Shown: positions 36,701 to 45,800 of the stretch, piece after piece
How positions within the stretch are numbered: the stretch's first letter is position 1
Layout of the letters: every line of letters starts with the position of its first letter
Origin: CAIVPM01 sp964477265
Lineage (GTDB): Bacteria; Bacteroidota; Bacteroidia; Chitinophagales; Chitinophagaceae
Assembly: GCA_964477265.1 (NCBI GenBank)
Contig: CAYZDJ010000020.1
Location: 1-53,773 of the forward strand
Length of the DNA: 53,773 bases
Direction of reading: 5' to 3'
The notes under the pieces: generated by a model
What the model saw: the letters and a program-made list of their open reading frames with translations, nothing else
Database searches by the model: none
What the model was told of the DNA's origin: nothing
Made by a program: the position numbers and the translations under genes

Positions 36701-39193
36701 AAGACAAGAATACTTTTTGAAGAACCTGAAGAAATAATAAACACTTCAATTTTTCAAAATAAAATTTTTCAAATTGGACATTTCAGGCAGAACCTTTCCC
36801 ATAATAGTTACTTCACAGATATGGACAGACTATTTTATGAAGAAAATGGCAAAGCCATTTTAATGAAGTTAAAAGAGAGAATAGAATTAAATCCAACTTC
36901 ATTGATGATTACAGACTATGACACAATAAAAAATAATCTTATTAATGCTACAAATAGCATTAAGTCATTAGTAACCCTTAAGCACTTAGACTCAGAAAAC
37001 CCCAAATTAAAAGCTGTAGCAACTTCAATAGAAGATTTACTAAACCATATAGATAATGAAAAATTAGATACATCTTCAAATTCAATTTCTTATAAACCCG
37101 ATTTTATATTTCATCCAGTGTTTTCAGGAATAGAGGAAGTTTCTGATGAGATTTTTCAAGAAGTATTTGGAACAAAGTTAGATAATATAATTAGTTTGCA
37201 GAGATACGAAACTAAAAATGGATGGCGTTTCCCTTTTCCTGCAAAGAGATTCAACAAAATTACTCAGAGGCAACATATTTTAATAATTGACAGCGGTGCT
37301 TTATCAGGGCATTCGTTAATTCAATTAGTAGATTCAATTTCATTTCTTGAAGTCGGTAGAATTGATTTTCTTTCAATAGTTGGAAGAATAGATGATTTTC
37401 AAAGAGAGTTTTACTCTAGACTCAAATCCATTAAGGTAAAAAATATAAAAAATAATAACGAAAGCGATAAGAGAGAATCGGTTGTTGACCTTAATTTACT
37501 TTTTGGAATCAATTTGCATATTCCTCCTTACATTTCTGAAGATGTTTGTCCTTATTGTAAGGAAATAAAACTTCTAAATTCTTACTTAAAAAAGTTTGAA
37601 GCCAAAGGTCTTCCAACCGAAACCAAAAACTATATCAATGGAAGAAAGCGAGATGAAATAATGTTGGTAAAAGATCCAAGTAAAAGTATTTTCCCTACTT
37701 ACATCCCAACATTAAAAGATGAAAAATTTCCTGATTATCCAAGTATATTTTTAATGAGAGATAAGTTGGGTAAAGTTGATAGTTACCGTTTTTATCACGA
37801 CTATTTCCCTGAATTTGATAAATTATGTGATGATGTTTTTGAAAGTGGGGTTTTCAATAGCCCTAATCAACTAAAAACATTTGAACAGATACTTATCTGT
37901 TTACTTCATGAGCCTGCATTGTATAATATTCTTAAGGACTTATTAGTTAATGTTCATGGAATGTCAAAACAAATCATTAACGAACTAGTTTTTGAACAAT
38001 CTCACAACAAAAATGAGTTATTTTATAAGTGGACTAACTATTCCTTAATACGACTTGCTTACATTTTCAATTCTGAGAATATTTTTGATACACATTATAT
38101 ATACAAACCCGAAACTTTTGAAAAGGTATTTACATTTGTGGATGATGATGAGCAAGGGTTAAATTATTTATCATTCCTATTAGCAGAAGAATTTTATGAT
38201 TTAAAAGATAGAGGAAAAGATAAAATAAATGTGGAGCTTATTCTTGAACATTTGCTCCGCAAATTTGGGCAAGAGGACACAAAAGCACGAAGAATAATAC
38301 GTTCATTCACCCGGCAATACAAAACCACTAAAATAGAAACAGCAAAAGATGCTTTATGTAATTTAAAGAAATTCTTTCTGCGTGAAGGCTCCCTAGAAAA
38401 ACATAGCACTTTGGAAAATTGCTTTTCTAAAATTGATGATGGAATTAGTAATGAAAAATTTATTACTAAAAAGAAGGATAATATTTGGGATGCTATTAAC
38501 TATATAATTCCTGTTCTACATGAGGATATTTTTCAAAACTTAGAAAAACTAAAAGAGGAAGAAGAAATAACCAAGTGTTATGAAATTCAACACAAGTTAT
38601 TATTTGGAAAAAATCAAATTTATGAAACAATGTGTAGAATATTTGAAGATTATAATCAATTAAAGGATATAGATAAATCTAATTCCACCTTTGAAAAAAG
38701 ATTGGTTTCACTATCTAAAGTGCTTTCTAATTTTCAAACTAACTACCTTTTAATTGAGGAGAAAAATGCTTTTTCAACCTTTTGTTTGAATTATATGGGA
38801 AATCTAAAAGAGTGTATCACACCAATAGTTGAGAAGTTCATTTCAAAAAAACCTAATAATTTAACCCTTCTAGTAGACCTAGATAGTTTTGACTATAATG
38901 TAAATGCACACGTTAATTTCTTAGATACAGCAATAACTGAAATATTTCAAAATGTAAAATCATTTGCAATTAAAAATACGAATAAGAAAATTGAAATGGT
39001 TGTGACTTGTATAAAAAACCATACCAATGAAATTGAACTAACATTTGAACAAAATCAAGAATTCCATAACCCTGAAAATATTAAACGGGGAACAGAAGAA
39101 ATAATCAGAATGGTATTTGAATTATTTTGTGGTAAAGAAGGGTTCTTTGCCCAAGAAAAACCTAACTATAAATTAGTAGCAACTTTCAAATAA
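33740..39193 (+). CDS. Giant STAS/GHKL-ATPase/dual phosphoribosyltransferase-like protein
   Basis: A 1817-residue protein I do not recognise as a whole. Residues about 1-110 resemble a STAS-type alpha/beta domain (IIFDLTITEWISGEEITFLFAWI). Residues about 200-460 carry GHKL ATPase motifs: N-box KELLINSIEHS (212-222), G1 DFGEG (312-316), RGLYFLIDMVRRYKG (380-394), and QGTMVSIVLP (448-457). A first phosphoribosyltransferase-type PRPP loop is ILIVNDVISTGS (881-892), and a second is ILIIDSGALSGHS (1180-1192). CPYC (1270-1273) is a possible zinc knuckle. After a long helical region the C terminus (about 1725-1817) again looks GHKL-like (EIFQN, E1734/N1738) but lacks a clear G1 box. No signal peptide or membrane helix. 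It heads an operon with a nucleosidase and a membrane protein. Confidence 0.8.
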   Translation: MNKLIISFETKFCQLHLDDIITKYWNSSIAETSNEIIFDLTITEWISGEEITFLFAWIRKLHLTEKKIEIHLPFPYEKFPDEDKSIVKRRRDRNFYLLAVWGMLDKIGLTDLNFKNIVENYNQLVDKNQFSSFGKKIIPFRIVDTSYEKSEKVSVDIEYERFITGSRLIKGSKKDNDSKQVFNLETDLINLLNDNHCYSPFESKIISHIVTKELLINSIEHSKQDESYFTTSLNDKWTNTNTDYFKQHYTLEKELSTLDFYRDKELIAKQIAKEVSTFSAKQKEKIGQSYRPKLTKYDNFKNQSYLEFTFLDFGEGVFRTLKKQFKERLNNTELPPIAKSLSNNVFSKHEDSQILEYAFLMESSKDPFDREIGYSELIPRGLYFLIDMVRRYKGLLVARSGYGKVVYDFSDRIQIRKTSADKIKVEKERIYIAKDSVIEDMKELSFFQGTMVSIVLPQRTTENLKKSAVRIDDLKLNNYIFNRNVLDDDLFPKKIFEPEFYEYLSLAFLHQNAYVKLSIQEINKKNGVESFIFKKIDKKLDELLGKSCVLFIDFEFLPDRNYMQIISYLANTPKVNEFTKVIFVNLHQDEHKVIKEFKQKFFSSSNNSDVPFLFKPIPCLTFNKPNNQEISIKNINWIGIRKKEDEILLTKIFFGKIETVNIDSIEDKWICEGNVISIYDDFVYSVFADFNDLVEKFAESKIKFTEGWLIATVEDGRKPEEGKLPYVFLTSKGSFQEQYISLYETLHFKYLADYFAKFLLDIHIENSIKHFNENNGTKFHNLSKNVKSEFLETLRFDKLIVVTVSSQLIGVAIRNLIKNNDDYSFLRNEKYQENNQKYAYEHNGENLKARIKDCPEIIRLSSYFSFDTEKPFENIEKGNSILIVNDVISTGSLIQRLIVGVKDKKAKVCGILTITDCRNKDVDLSKEHKSIFFQNEIENTLVSILSSVKNPDFVLRKQIKKPIGGYEIKRINPILNAVVELKSEHSEKTRILFEEPEEIINTSIFQNKIFQIGHFRQNLSHNSYFTDMDRLFYEENGKAILMKLKERIELNPTSLMITDYDTIKNNLINATNSIKSLVTLKHLDSENPKLKAVATSIEDLLNHIDNEKLDTSSNSISYKPDFIFHPVFSGIEEVSDEIFQEVFGTKLDNIISLQRYETKNGWRFPFPAKRFNKITQRQHILIIDSGALSGHSLIQLVDSISFLEVGRIDFLSIVGRIDDFQREFYSRLKSIKVKNIKNNNESDKRESVVDLNLLFGINLHIPPYISEDVCPYCKEIKLLNSYLKKFEAKGLPTETKNYINGRKRDEIMLVKDPSKSIFPTYIPTLKDEKFPDYPSIFLMRDKLGKVDSYRFYHDYFPEFDKLCDDVFESGVFNSPNQLKTFEQILICLLHEPALYNILKDLLVNVHGMSKQIINELVFEQSHNKNELFYKWTNYSLIRLAYIFNSENIFDTHYIYKPETFEKVFTFVDDDEQGLNYLSFLLAEEFYDLKDRGKDKINVELILEHLLRKFGQEDTKARRIIRSFTRQYKTTKIETAKDALCNLKKFFLREGSLEKHSTLENCFSKIDDGISNEKFITKKKDNIWDAINYIIPVLHEDIFQNLEKLKEEEEITKCYEIQHKLLFGKNQIYETMCRIFEDYNQLKDIDKSNSTFEKRLVSLSKVLSNFQTNYLLIEEKNAFSTFCLNYMGNLKECITPIVEKFISKKPNNLTLLVDLDSFDYNVNAHVNFLDTAITEIFQNVKSFAIKNTNKKIEMVVTCIKNHTNEIELTFEQNQEFHNPENIKRGTEEIIRMVFELFCGKEGFFAQEKPNYKLVATFK

Positions 39194-39200
39194 ATAAAAT

Positions 39201-40481
39201 ATGCAGAATAACATTCCATCATTCATCATTTCTCAATCAAAGGAAGCTGATTTTTTAAATCATATATATGCTTCCGAACAGTTCATTAGAAATGCAAATG
39301 TAATTGTGCTTCATGAGATAAGGGTATTCAAATTGTTGTATGATTTCTTTGACCAAAATTTTCAGTTTAGATTAATGATTCACCCTTCTTTAAGTGGTAA
39401 TAGTGAGTTAAAGCAAAGCGACTATACTTATTTAGAAAAACAGCTACTTACTTTGAAGCAATCTAAAGAATTTGAAAAAATGGATGTTCCATTTATTACA
39501 AGAAATCTAAACATTAAAAAGCTTTGTAACGAACAAGGGAAAAATTTTGTATTTCATGATGGCTATACGTTTTTTGATGCAAGAAGAATTGATATTGATG
39601 ATTTTGAAAAAGACATTCCCATCTTCACTAAATTAAAAGCTAAGAATGGAAATACATTTGTTCAAAAGAATGAGACCCATGAAAATTGCCTTGTTGAGGA
39701 AATTGATTACGCAATTATAACTGCGTTATACTATGATGAATTACAAGAGGTGAAAATTGCATTTAATATTGACGACAAGGATGAGTATAAATTTGGAAAC
39801 AATGTTGGTTACAAATTTAATTTTAATGGAAAAAATATTCTTGCAGTATCACAACATCAAATGGGTATGGTAGATAGTGCAATTCTTTCAACAGAGATTA
39901 TGATGAAATTTAATCCTAGATATATTATAATGCCTGGTGTGTGTGGTGGTGATAAGGAAACGAATTTTGGCGATATTATTATGTCAAAAAAGGTGCATTT
40001 ATTTCAAACTGGTAAAATGACTAATAAAGGGCTTGAAATAGAATCTGCTGAGGTGAAAATTGATGAATCAACAAGCAAGCAAATTGAACAAAATGAAAGC
40101 AAAATAGTTGAAGAAATAAAACAAGAGATTAAATTACTAATTGAGTCTGGAACGGATTTGCAAAAAAAAATGTTCGAACCATTTAAAGAGAATAATTTTA
40201 AATTTCGCTTGAAACCAACCGCATGTTCTACTATGGTTATTGATAAGAAAGGTTTTTTTAATGAACTGAAAAAAAATATTGACAGGAAAATGATTGCAGT
40301 AGAAATGGAGGGCTACGGTATGGCAAGGGCATCGGAGTATGTTCCCAATAGAACTAAATCTATAATGATTAAATCTGTGATGGATAAGACCACAAAAAAG
40401 GAAGATATAGCAAAGCCATACGCAGCCTATGTTAGTGCACAATTTATAAAAAAGTTAATTGAAAAAAATATATTAATATGA
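39201..40481 (+). CDS. Nucleoside phosphorylase-superfamily protein, probable effector
   Basis: A 426-residue protein. Residues about 165-426 form a purine nucleoside phosphorylase/MTA-SAH nucleosidase-type domain: DYAIITALYYDELQEV (169-184), GMVDSAILSTEIMMKFNPRYIIMPGVCGG (in two parts, 222-250), AVEMEGYG (366-373, substrate-ribose Met-Glu) and IKSVMD (390-395, catalytic Asp position). The N-terminal 165 residues are unfamiliar; a divergent receiver-like fold is possible but the usual acidic pocket is not visible. It starts seven bases after the giant gene and overlaps the next start by four bases (ATGA). Immune effectors of this superfamily cleave ATP or other purine nucleotides. Confidence 0.82.
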   Translation: MQNNIPSFIISQSKEADFLNHIYASEQFIRNANVIVLHEIRVFKLLYDFFDQNFQFRLMIHPSLSGNSELKQSDYTYLEKQLLTLKQSKEFEKMDVPFITRNLNIKKLCNEQGKNFVFHDGYTFFDARRIDIDDFEKDIPIFTKLKAKNGNTFVQKNETHENCLVEEIDYAIITALYYDELQEVKIAFNIDDKDEYKFGNNVGYKFNFNGKNILAVSQHQMGMVDSAILSTEIMMKFNPRYIIMPGVCGGDKETNFGDIIMSKKVHLFQTGKMTNKGLEIESAEVKIDESTSKQIEQNESKIVEEIKQEIKLLIESGTDLQKKMFEPFKENNFKFRLKPTACSTMVIDKKGFFNELKKNIDRKMIAVEMEGYGMARASEYVPNRTKSIMIKSVMDKTTKKEDIAKPYAAYVSAQFIKKLIEKNILI

Positions 40482-41029
40482 TAGACTCTGACAGAAACTT
40501 CACTTTTCTCATAAAAGAATTTGAAAAATTAAAAGACGAACAATACAAACGAATTGAGTTTAGAGACCACATGATTTATTTAACTCTTGCTGCAATTGGA
40601 GCTGTTTTTTCTTTTGCATTAGAAAAACCAGACTATGACATTGCTCTTCTTGTTCTACCATTTTCATGCATTGTTTTGGGTTGGACATATTTAACAAATG
40701 ACGAAAAAATTAGTGCAATCGGAAATTATATTCGGACTTGTTTAGTACCTAAGCTAACCGAACATAACCCTTATGACAAACTATCTCTTGAAGGGCATTG
40801 GGAAGACTTTTTGAAGAAAGATAAATCAAGAAAGCAACGTAAATGGTTTCAACTTTTTATTGATTTATCTATTTATTGTTTCTCAGGCTTCATTTCAATA
40901 ATTTCATTTTATAAACTTCATAATACAGTGAGTTGGTATTTTGTTTTGATTTCTATCGGTGAAGGGATTTTGCTTATATTCTTAACTTATCAATTCATTA
41001 AGTATGCAGACCTATCTACGAATAAATAG
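40478..41029 (+). CDS. Four-helix membrane protein of the nucleosidase operon
   Basis: A 183-residue protein with a charged N-terminal helix (FLIKEFEKLKDEQYKRIEFRDH in two parts) and four hydrophobic segments at about 33-50, 53-72, 124-146 and 154-176. A basic cytoplasmic-type loop (DFLKKDKSRKQRKWF) separates the helix pairs. No named family recognised; it resembles the small 2TM/4TM (SLATT-like) membrane components of defence operons. Its ATG overlaps the nucleosidase stop as ATGA, so stoichiometric expression is likely. It may anchor the complex or act as a second, membrane-damaging effector. Confidence 0.7.
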   Translation: MIDSDRNFTFLIKEFEKLKDEQYKRIEFRDHMIYLTLAAIGAVFSFALEKPDYDIALLVLPFSCIVLGWTYLTNDEKISAIGNYIRTCLVPKLTEHNPYDKLSLEGHWEDFLKKDKSRKQRKWFQLFIDLSIYCFSGFISIISFYKLHNTVSWYFVLISIGEGILLIFLTYQFIKYADLSTNK

Positions 41030-41063
41030 TATTAACCTTCCTAAAAGAAATAGCTGGCAACAT

Positions 41064-41107
41064 ATGTAAATGTCAAGTTTTTTACATCAAAAACTTGACA
41101 TTTACAT
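41064..41107. promoter_or_regulatory. Perfect 19-bp inverted repeat upstream of the AbiE operon
   Basis: ATGTAAATGTCAAGTTTTT (41064-41082) is matched by its reverse complement at 41089-41107 with a 6-base spacer. The right arm contains TTGACA, and a TACTTTTA box lies at 41116-41123, just before the ATG at 41128. AbiEi antitoxins repress their own promoters through inverted repeats, so this is probably the operator. A terminator function for the preceding operon is the alternative. Confidence 0.7.
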
Positions 41108-41127
41108 AAAACACCTACTTTTACAAT

Positions 41128-41850
41128 ATGAAAATTGCAGAGCAAATACGCAACACCATAAATCAATTGCCACAAGACAAAACTTTTGGCTATGATGATT
41201 TGGGTATTGGGCAGGCAACATATCAAACTGCTGCAAAAGCTTTGGAACGATTACAAAAAAAAGGCGTTATTAAAAAAATGTCGAAAGGTATTTTTTATAA
41301 ACCTATTAAAAGTGTATTGGGTGAATTGAAGCCTGATGAGAATGAACAGCTAAAACCATATTTGTTTAAAAATGGGAAACGAATAGCCTACATAACAGGT
41401 GCATCGCTTTATAATCAAATGAATCTGACCAGACAAGTCGCTTTTAGAATTAAAATAGCCAGTAACAAAAGAATAAATATTGATAGAGGAACTATAAAAG
41501 CAAAATCGGTAAAAAGCTATGCAGAGGTTACGGAAAAAAATTTTGAACTATTAGGGCTTTTAGATGCTTTGAAAGACATCAAACATATTCCAGATTGTAA
41601 TGTACCAAAAGCAGTAAAAATATTAAGTGATAGAATTAAAAAATTTGATAACAAACAGATAACTGAATTGGTAAAATACGCTTTACTATATCCCCCAAGA
41701 GTAAGAGCATTATTGGGAGCTGTTTTAGAAAATATGGATGAAAAAAATGTTACTAAAAATTTAAAAGCAAGCCTTAATCCAATAACAAAATTTGAGCTTG
41801 GTTTAAAACAATCCGATTTGCCAACCATTAACAATTGGTATATTCTATGA
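41128..41850 (+). CDS. abiEi: AbiEi-like antitoxin (DUF6088 family)
   Basis: A 240-residue protein with an N-terminal winged helix (FGYDDLGIGQATYQTAAKALERLQKKGVIKKMSKGIFYKP in two parts) as in AbiEi transcriptional autorepressor antitoxins, and a longer C-terminal domain (from about residue 75). The phrase IAYITGASLYNQMNLT is typical of the DUF6088 branch. The stop overlaps the next gene's start as ATGA. It should neutralise the type IV toxin made from the next gene and bind the inverted repeat directly upstream. Confidence 0.85.
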   Translation: MKIAEQIRNTINQLPQDKTFGYDDLGIGQATYQTAAKALERLQKKGVIKKMSKGIFYKPIKSVLGELKPDENEQLKPYLFKNGKRIAYITGASLYNQMNLTRQVAFRIKIASNKRINIDRGTIKAKSVKSYAEVTEKNFELLGLLDALKDIKHIPDCNVPKAVKILSDRIKKFDNKQITELVKYALLYPPRVRALLGAVLENMDEKNVTKNLKASLNPITKFELGLKQSDLPTINNWYIL

Positions 41851-42824
41851 AATTACATTTAGATGAAATATTGTTTGAAAATTTAATTCGTGCTACTGCA
41901 CAGCAGATGAAAATACCTGCTATTTATGTAGAAAAGGATTATTGGGTAACGTATGCTTTGTACACTATTTTTAACAATGAGATTGGTAAAGATACAGTGT
42001 TTAAAGGTGGTACAGCACTTTCAAAGTGTTACAATATGATTGAACGTTTTTCGGAAGATATTGATTTGGTTGTATTGAGAAGAGAAGGTGAAACGGATAA
42101 TAAACTTAAAACAAAAATAAAAACCATTAGCAGCATAGTAGGTAAAGCATTACCAGAAGTAGAGATAGCAGACATTACTCATAAAATGGGAATGAATCGT
42201 AAAACTGCACATACCTATAGCAAAGTATTTGAAGGGAATTATGGACAGGTAAGAGATGTAATTGTGTTAGAGTCAACTTGGCTTGGATACTATGAACCAT
42301 ATACCACAAAAACCATAAATTCATTTATTGGAAATGCGTTAATTGCCAATGAGCAAACAGTAATTGCCGAAGCAAATGGATTGATGCCATTTGAAGTAAG
42401 TGTGTTAGAACCAATAAGGACTATTTGTGAAAAAATTATGAGCTTGGTAAGGTTTTCTTATGAAAAATATCCAGTAGAAGATTTAAAAAGAAAGATAAGG
42501 CACACCTACGATTTGCATCAACTTTTACAACAAGAAGAATTCTTAGATTTCTTTAACAATGCTGCTTTTGATAAGATGTTATTGAAAGTAGCAAATGATG
42601 ATGTTGCAAGTTTTAGAAATAATAACCAATGGTTGATTCATCATCCCAGTGAGGCATTAATGTTTAAAGATTTGGATAAAGTATGGGTGGAATTAAGGTT
42701 GGTTTACAATGGTGATTTTGAAAACTTGGTTTATGGAGAGTTACCCAATGATGCAGCCGTTTTGGAAACATTGCAAAGCATTAAGAAAAGAATAGAAAGT
42801 GTAAATTGGAATGTAAAAGTATAA
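41847..42824 (+). CDS. abiEii: AbiEii-like nucleotidyltransferase toxin
   Basis: A 325-residue protein of the AbiEii/AbiGii nucleotidyltransferase family. The signature FKGGTALSKCYNMIERFSEDIDLVV (in two parts) carries GG and DxD-type catalytic residues of the DNA-polymerase-beta fold. I place the start at ATG 41847; an in-frame TTG at 41835 is less likely because ATGA coupling with the antitoxin is standard here. Such toxins transfer nucleotides to tRNA acceptor ends and stop growth during phage infection. The gene is intact. Confidence 0.88.
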   Translation: MKLHLDEILFENLIRATAQQMKIPAIYVEKDYWVTYALYTIFNNEIGKDTVFKGGTALSKCYNMIERFSEDIDLVVLRREGETDNKLKTKIKTISSIVGKALPEVEIADITHKMGMNRKTAHTYSKVFEGNYGQVRDVIVLESTWLGYYEPYTTKTINSFIGNALIANEQTVIAEANGLMPFEVSVLEPIRTICEKIMSLVRFSYEKYPVEDLKRKIRHTYDLHQLLQQEEFLDFFNNAAFDKMLLKVANDDVASFRNNNQWLIHHPSEALMFKDLDKVWVELRLVYNGDFENLVYGELPNDAAVLETLQSIKKRIESVNWNVKV

Positions 42825-42834
42825 TCATTTATCA

Positions 42835-45800
42835 ATGCAAAGATTTACCGAAGAAACATTAGAATTGGCTTTTATAGAGCTATTGCAAAACGAGGGTTTC
42901 ACCCATTGCAATGGTGAATTTATTATTAAAGAACCTACCGAAGTTTTGATAGTCGAAGACCTTAAAAGTTTTCTTCAAACACAATACAGTAAGGATAACA
43001 TTACTACCAACGAAATCAACAGCATCATTCGCCAACTGCAACTGTTTCCAAGCTCTGCATTATACCAAGGCAACAAAGCATTTATAAAACAATTAGCTGA
43101 TGGCTTTACTTTAAAACGAGAAGACAGAAACCAAAAAGATATTTACATAAAACTCATAGATGATAAGGCTTTGCAGCAAAAGCAAGCAATATTTCAAAAG
43201 CAAACTTTATCAATAGCAGCCGAGCCACAAGTTGCTTATACTACTAAGGACAATAACATTTACAAAGTAGTAAACCAATTAGAAATTCAGGGCTACAATC
43301 CACGAATACCAGATGTTATTTTATACATCAATGGTTTGCCCTTAGTGGTAATAGAATTTAAAAGTGCCGTAAAAGAAAACACTACTATTAAAGATGCTTA
43401 CACACAGCTTACTGTGCGTTATCAAAGAGACATTCCAGAACTGTTTAAATACAATGCACTCTGTGTTATTAGCGATGGTGTAAACAACAAAGCAGGTTCG
43501 TTATTTGCTACTTACGATAACTTTTATGCCTGGCGTAAAACAGAAATTACCGATACGGCTGTTGATGGTATAGATTCATTATATACACTAAGCAAAGGAC
43601 TATTCAATAAACAAAGATTGCTCGATGTGGTAAGCAACTTTATTTACTTTCCCGATGCTTCAAACAATGAATTAAAAATAGTTTGTCGTTACCCACAGTA
43701 TTATGCAGCAAATATTATTTATCAAAGCATTTTACAAAACTTAAAACCACAAGGCACAGGTAAAGGTGGGACTTACTTTGGGGCTACAGGTTGTGGCAAA
43801 AGTTTTACAATGTTGTATCTAAGTAGGCTGCTAATGAAAAGCACAACATTTGCAAGTCCAACCATTGTTTTAATTACAGATAGAACCGATTTAGACGACC
43901 AGCTTTCAAAACAATTTGCCAATGCCAAAGCCTTTATTGGCGATGATATTGTAGTAAGTGTAGAAAGTAGAAATCACTTAAAAGAGTTATTGCAAAATCG
44001 TAATAGTGGTGGAGTGTTCTTAACTACTATTCATAAGTTTACAGAGAGTACAGAGCTGCTTACAAATCGAAATAATGTTATTTGTATTTCTGATGAAGCA
44101 CATCGTTCACAAATCAATTTAGAACAAAAATTAGTAATAACTGATAAGGGCATTGAAACAAAATATGGCTTTGCAAAATACTTGCACGATGCTTTGCCTA
44201 ATGCAACTTATGTAGGCTTTACAGGCACACCCATTGATGGAACAATTGATGTGTTTGGTGATGTTGTAGATGCCTACACAATGAAAGAAAGTGTGGACGA
44301 TGGAATTACTGTAAAAATCGTGTATGAAGGCAAAGCAGCCAAAGTAAACCTTAACGATGAAAAGCTAAAAGAAATTGAAGCCTATTATAAACAATGTGCC
44401 GAAGCTGGTACAAACGACTATCAAATAGAAGAAAGTAAAAAAGCTGTTACACAAATGGAAGTTATTTTAGGCGACCCCAAACGCTTAAAATTAGTTGCCG
44501 AAGATTTTATCAACCACTACGAAAACAGGATTGAAGAAGCTGCAACAGTAATGGGCAAAGTAATGTTTGTAAGCAGTAGCCGTTCTATTGCTTATGCTTT
44601 ATACAAACAAATTATTGCACTTCGTCCACACTGGGCAGAGTTAAAACAATGTGATGAAAATGTAGAACTAACAGAGGAAGAACAGAAAACCATTAAGCCA
44701 ATAGAAAAAATAAAAATGGTAATGACAAGGCATAAAGACGACCCTAAAGAGTTGTATAATATGCTGGGTACAAATGACGACAGAAAAGAGTTAGACCGAC
44801 AATTTAAAACCGAAAAATCAAACTTTAAAATAGCCATTGTGGTAGATATGTGGCTTACAGGTTTTGATGTTCCTTTTCTCGATGTTATTTATATTGATAA
44901 ACCATTGCAACAACATTCATTAATACAAACCATTTCAAGAGTAAACAGAGTGTATCAAGGAAAAGAAATGGGTTTAGTAGTAGATTATATAGGCATCAAA
45001 AGCAATATGAATGTGGCTTTGGCAAAATATAGCAAAGTGCATCAAGACGATTTTGAAGATATAGACAAAGCCATTAGTTTACTAAACGACCAGTTAGATG
45101 TATTATCAAAATTCTTTCATCAGTTCAATGTTAAACCATTCTTTGAAGGCACACCATTGCAAAAATTAGAATGCTTAAATAAAGCAGCAGAATATGTGCA
45201 ACTTACTGATGAAATGGAAAAAAGATTTATGAATATTACAACCAAGTTGCGTAGTGCCTACGATCTGTGTTGTAGTAGTGAAGAAATTACCCAATCACAA
45301 AAAGATAATGTTCATTTTTACTTAGCCATCAAAGCCATCATTCATAAACTAAATAAAGACGAAGCATCTGATACAGCACAAATGAATGATAAAGTAAGGA
45401 AGATGATTGAAGAGGCTTTGGTTAGTGATGGTGTAGAAGAAATTTTTAAAATAGATAAAGAAAATAAAGCAGCTAACACCGATATTTTTAGCGATGCTTA
45501 TATGGCTAAGATTGATAAAATAAAGTTGCCAAATACCAAAATAAAATTACTACAACAACTACTGCACAAAGCCATTGAAGAGTTTAAGAAAACCAACAGA
45601 AGCAAAGGAGTTGATTTTAGTAAGAAGATGAAAAAGTTAGTTGATTTATACAATGAACGTAAAGACTTTCAGGCAATGCAAAGCGATGTGTTAGACGATG
45701 TGGCAGAACAATTTGCCAACTTGTTTAGAGAGTTGCAAGAAGAAAGAAATTCATACAAAGATTTAGGAATTGATTTTGAAGAAAAAGCCTTTTACGACAT

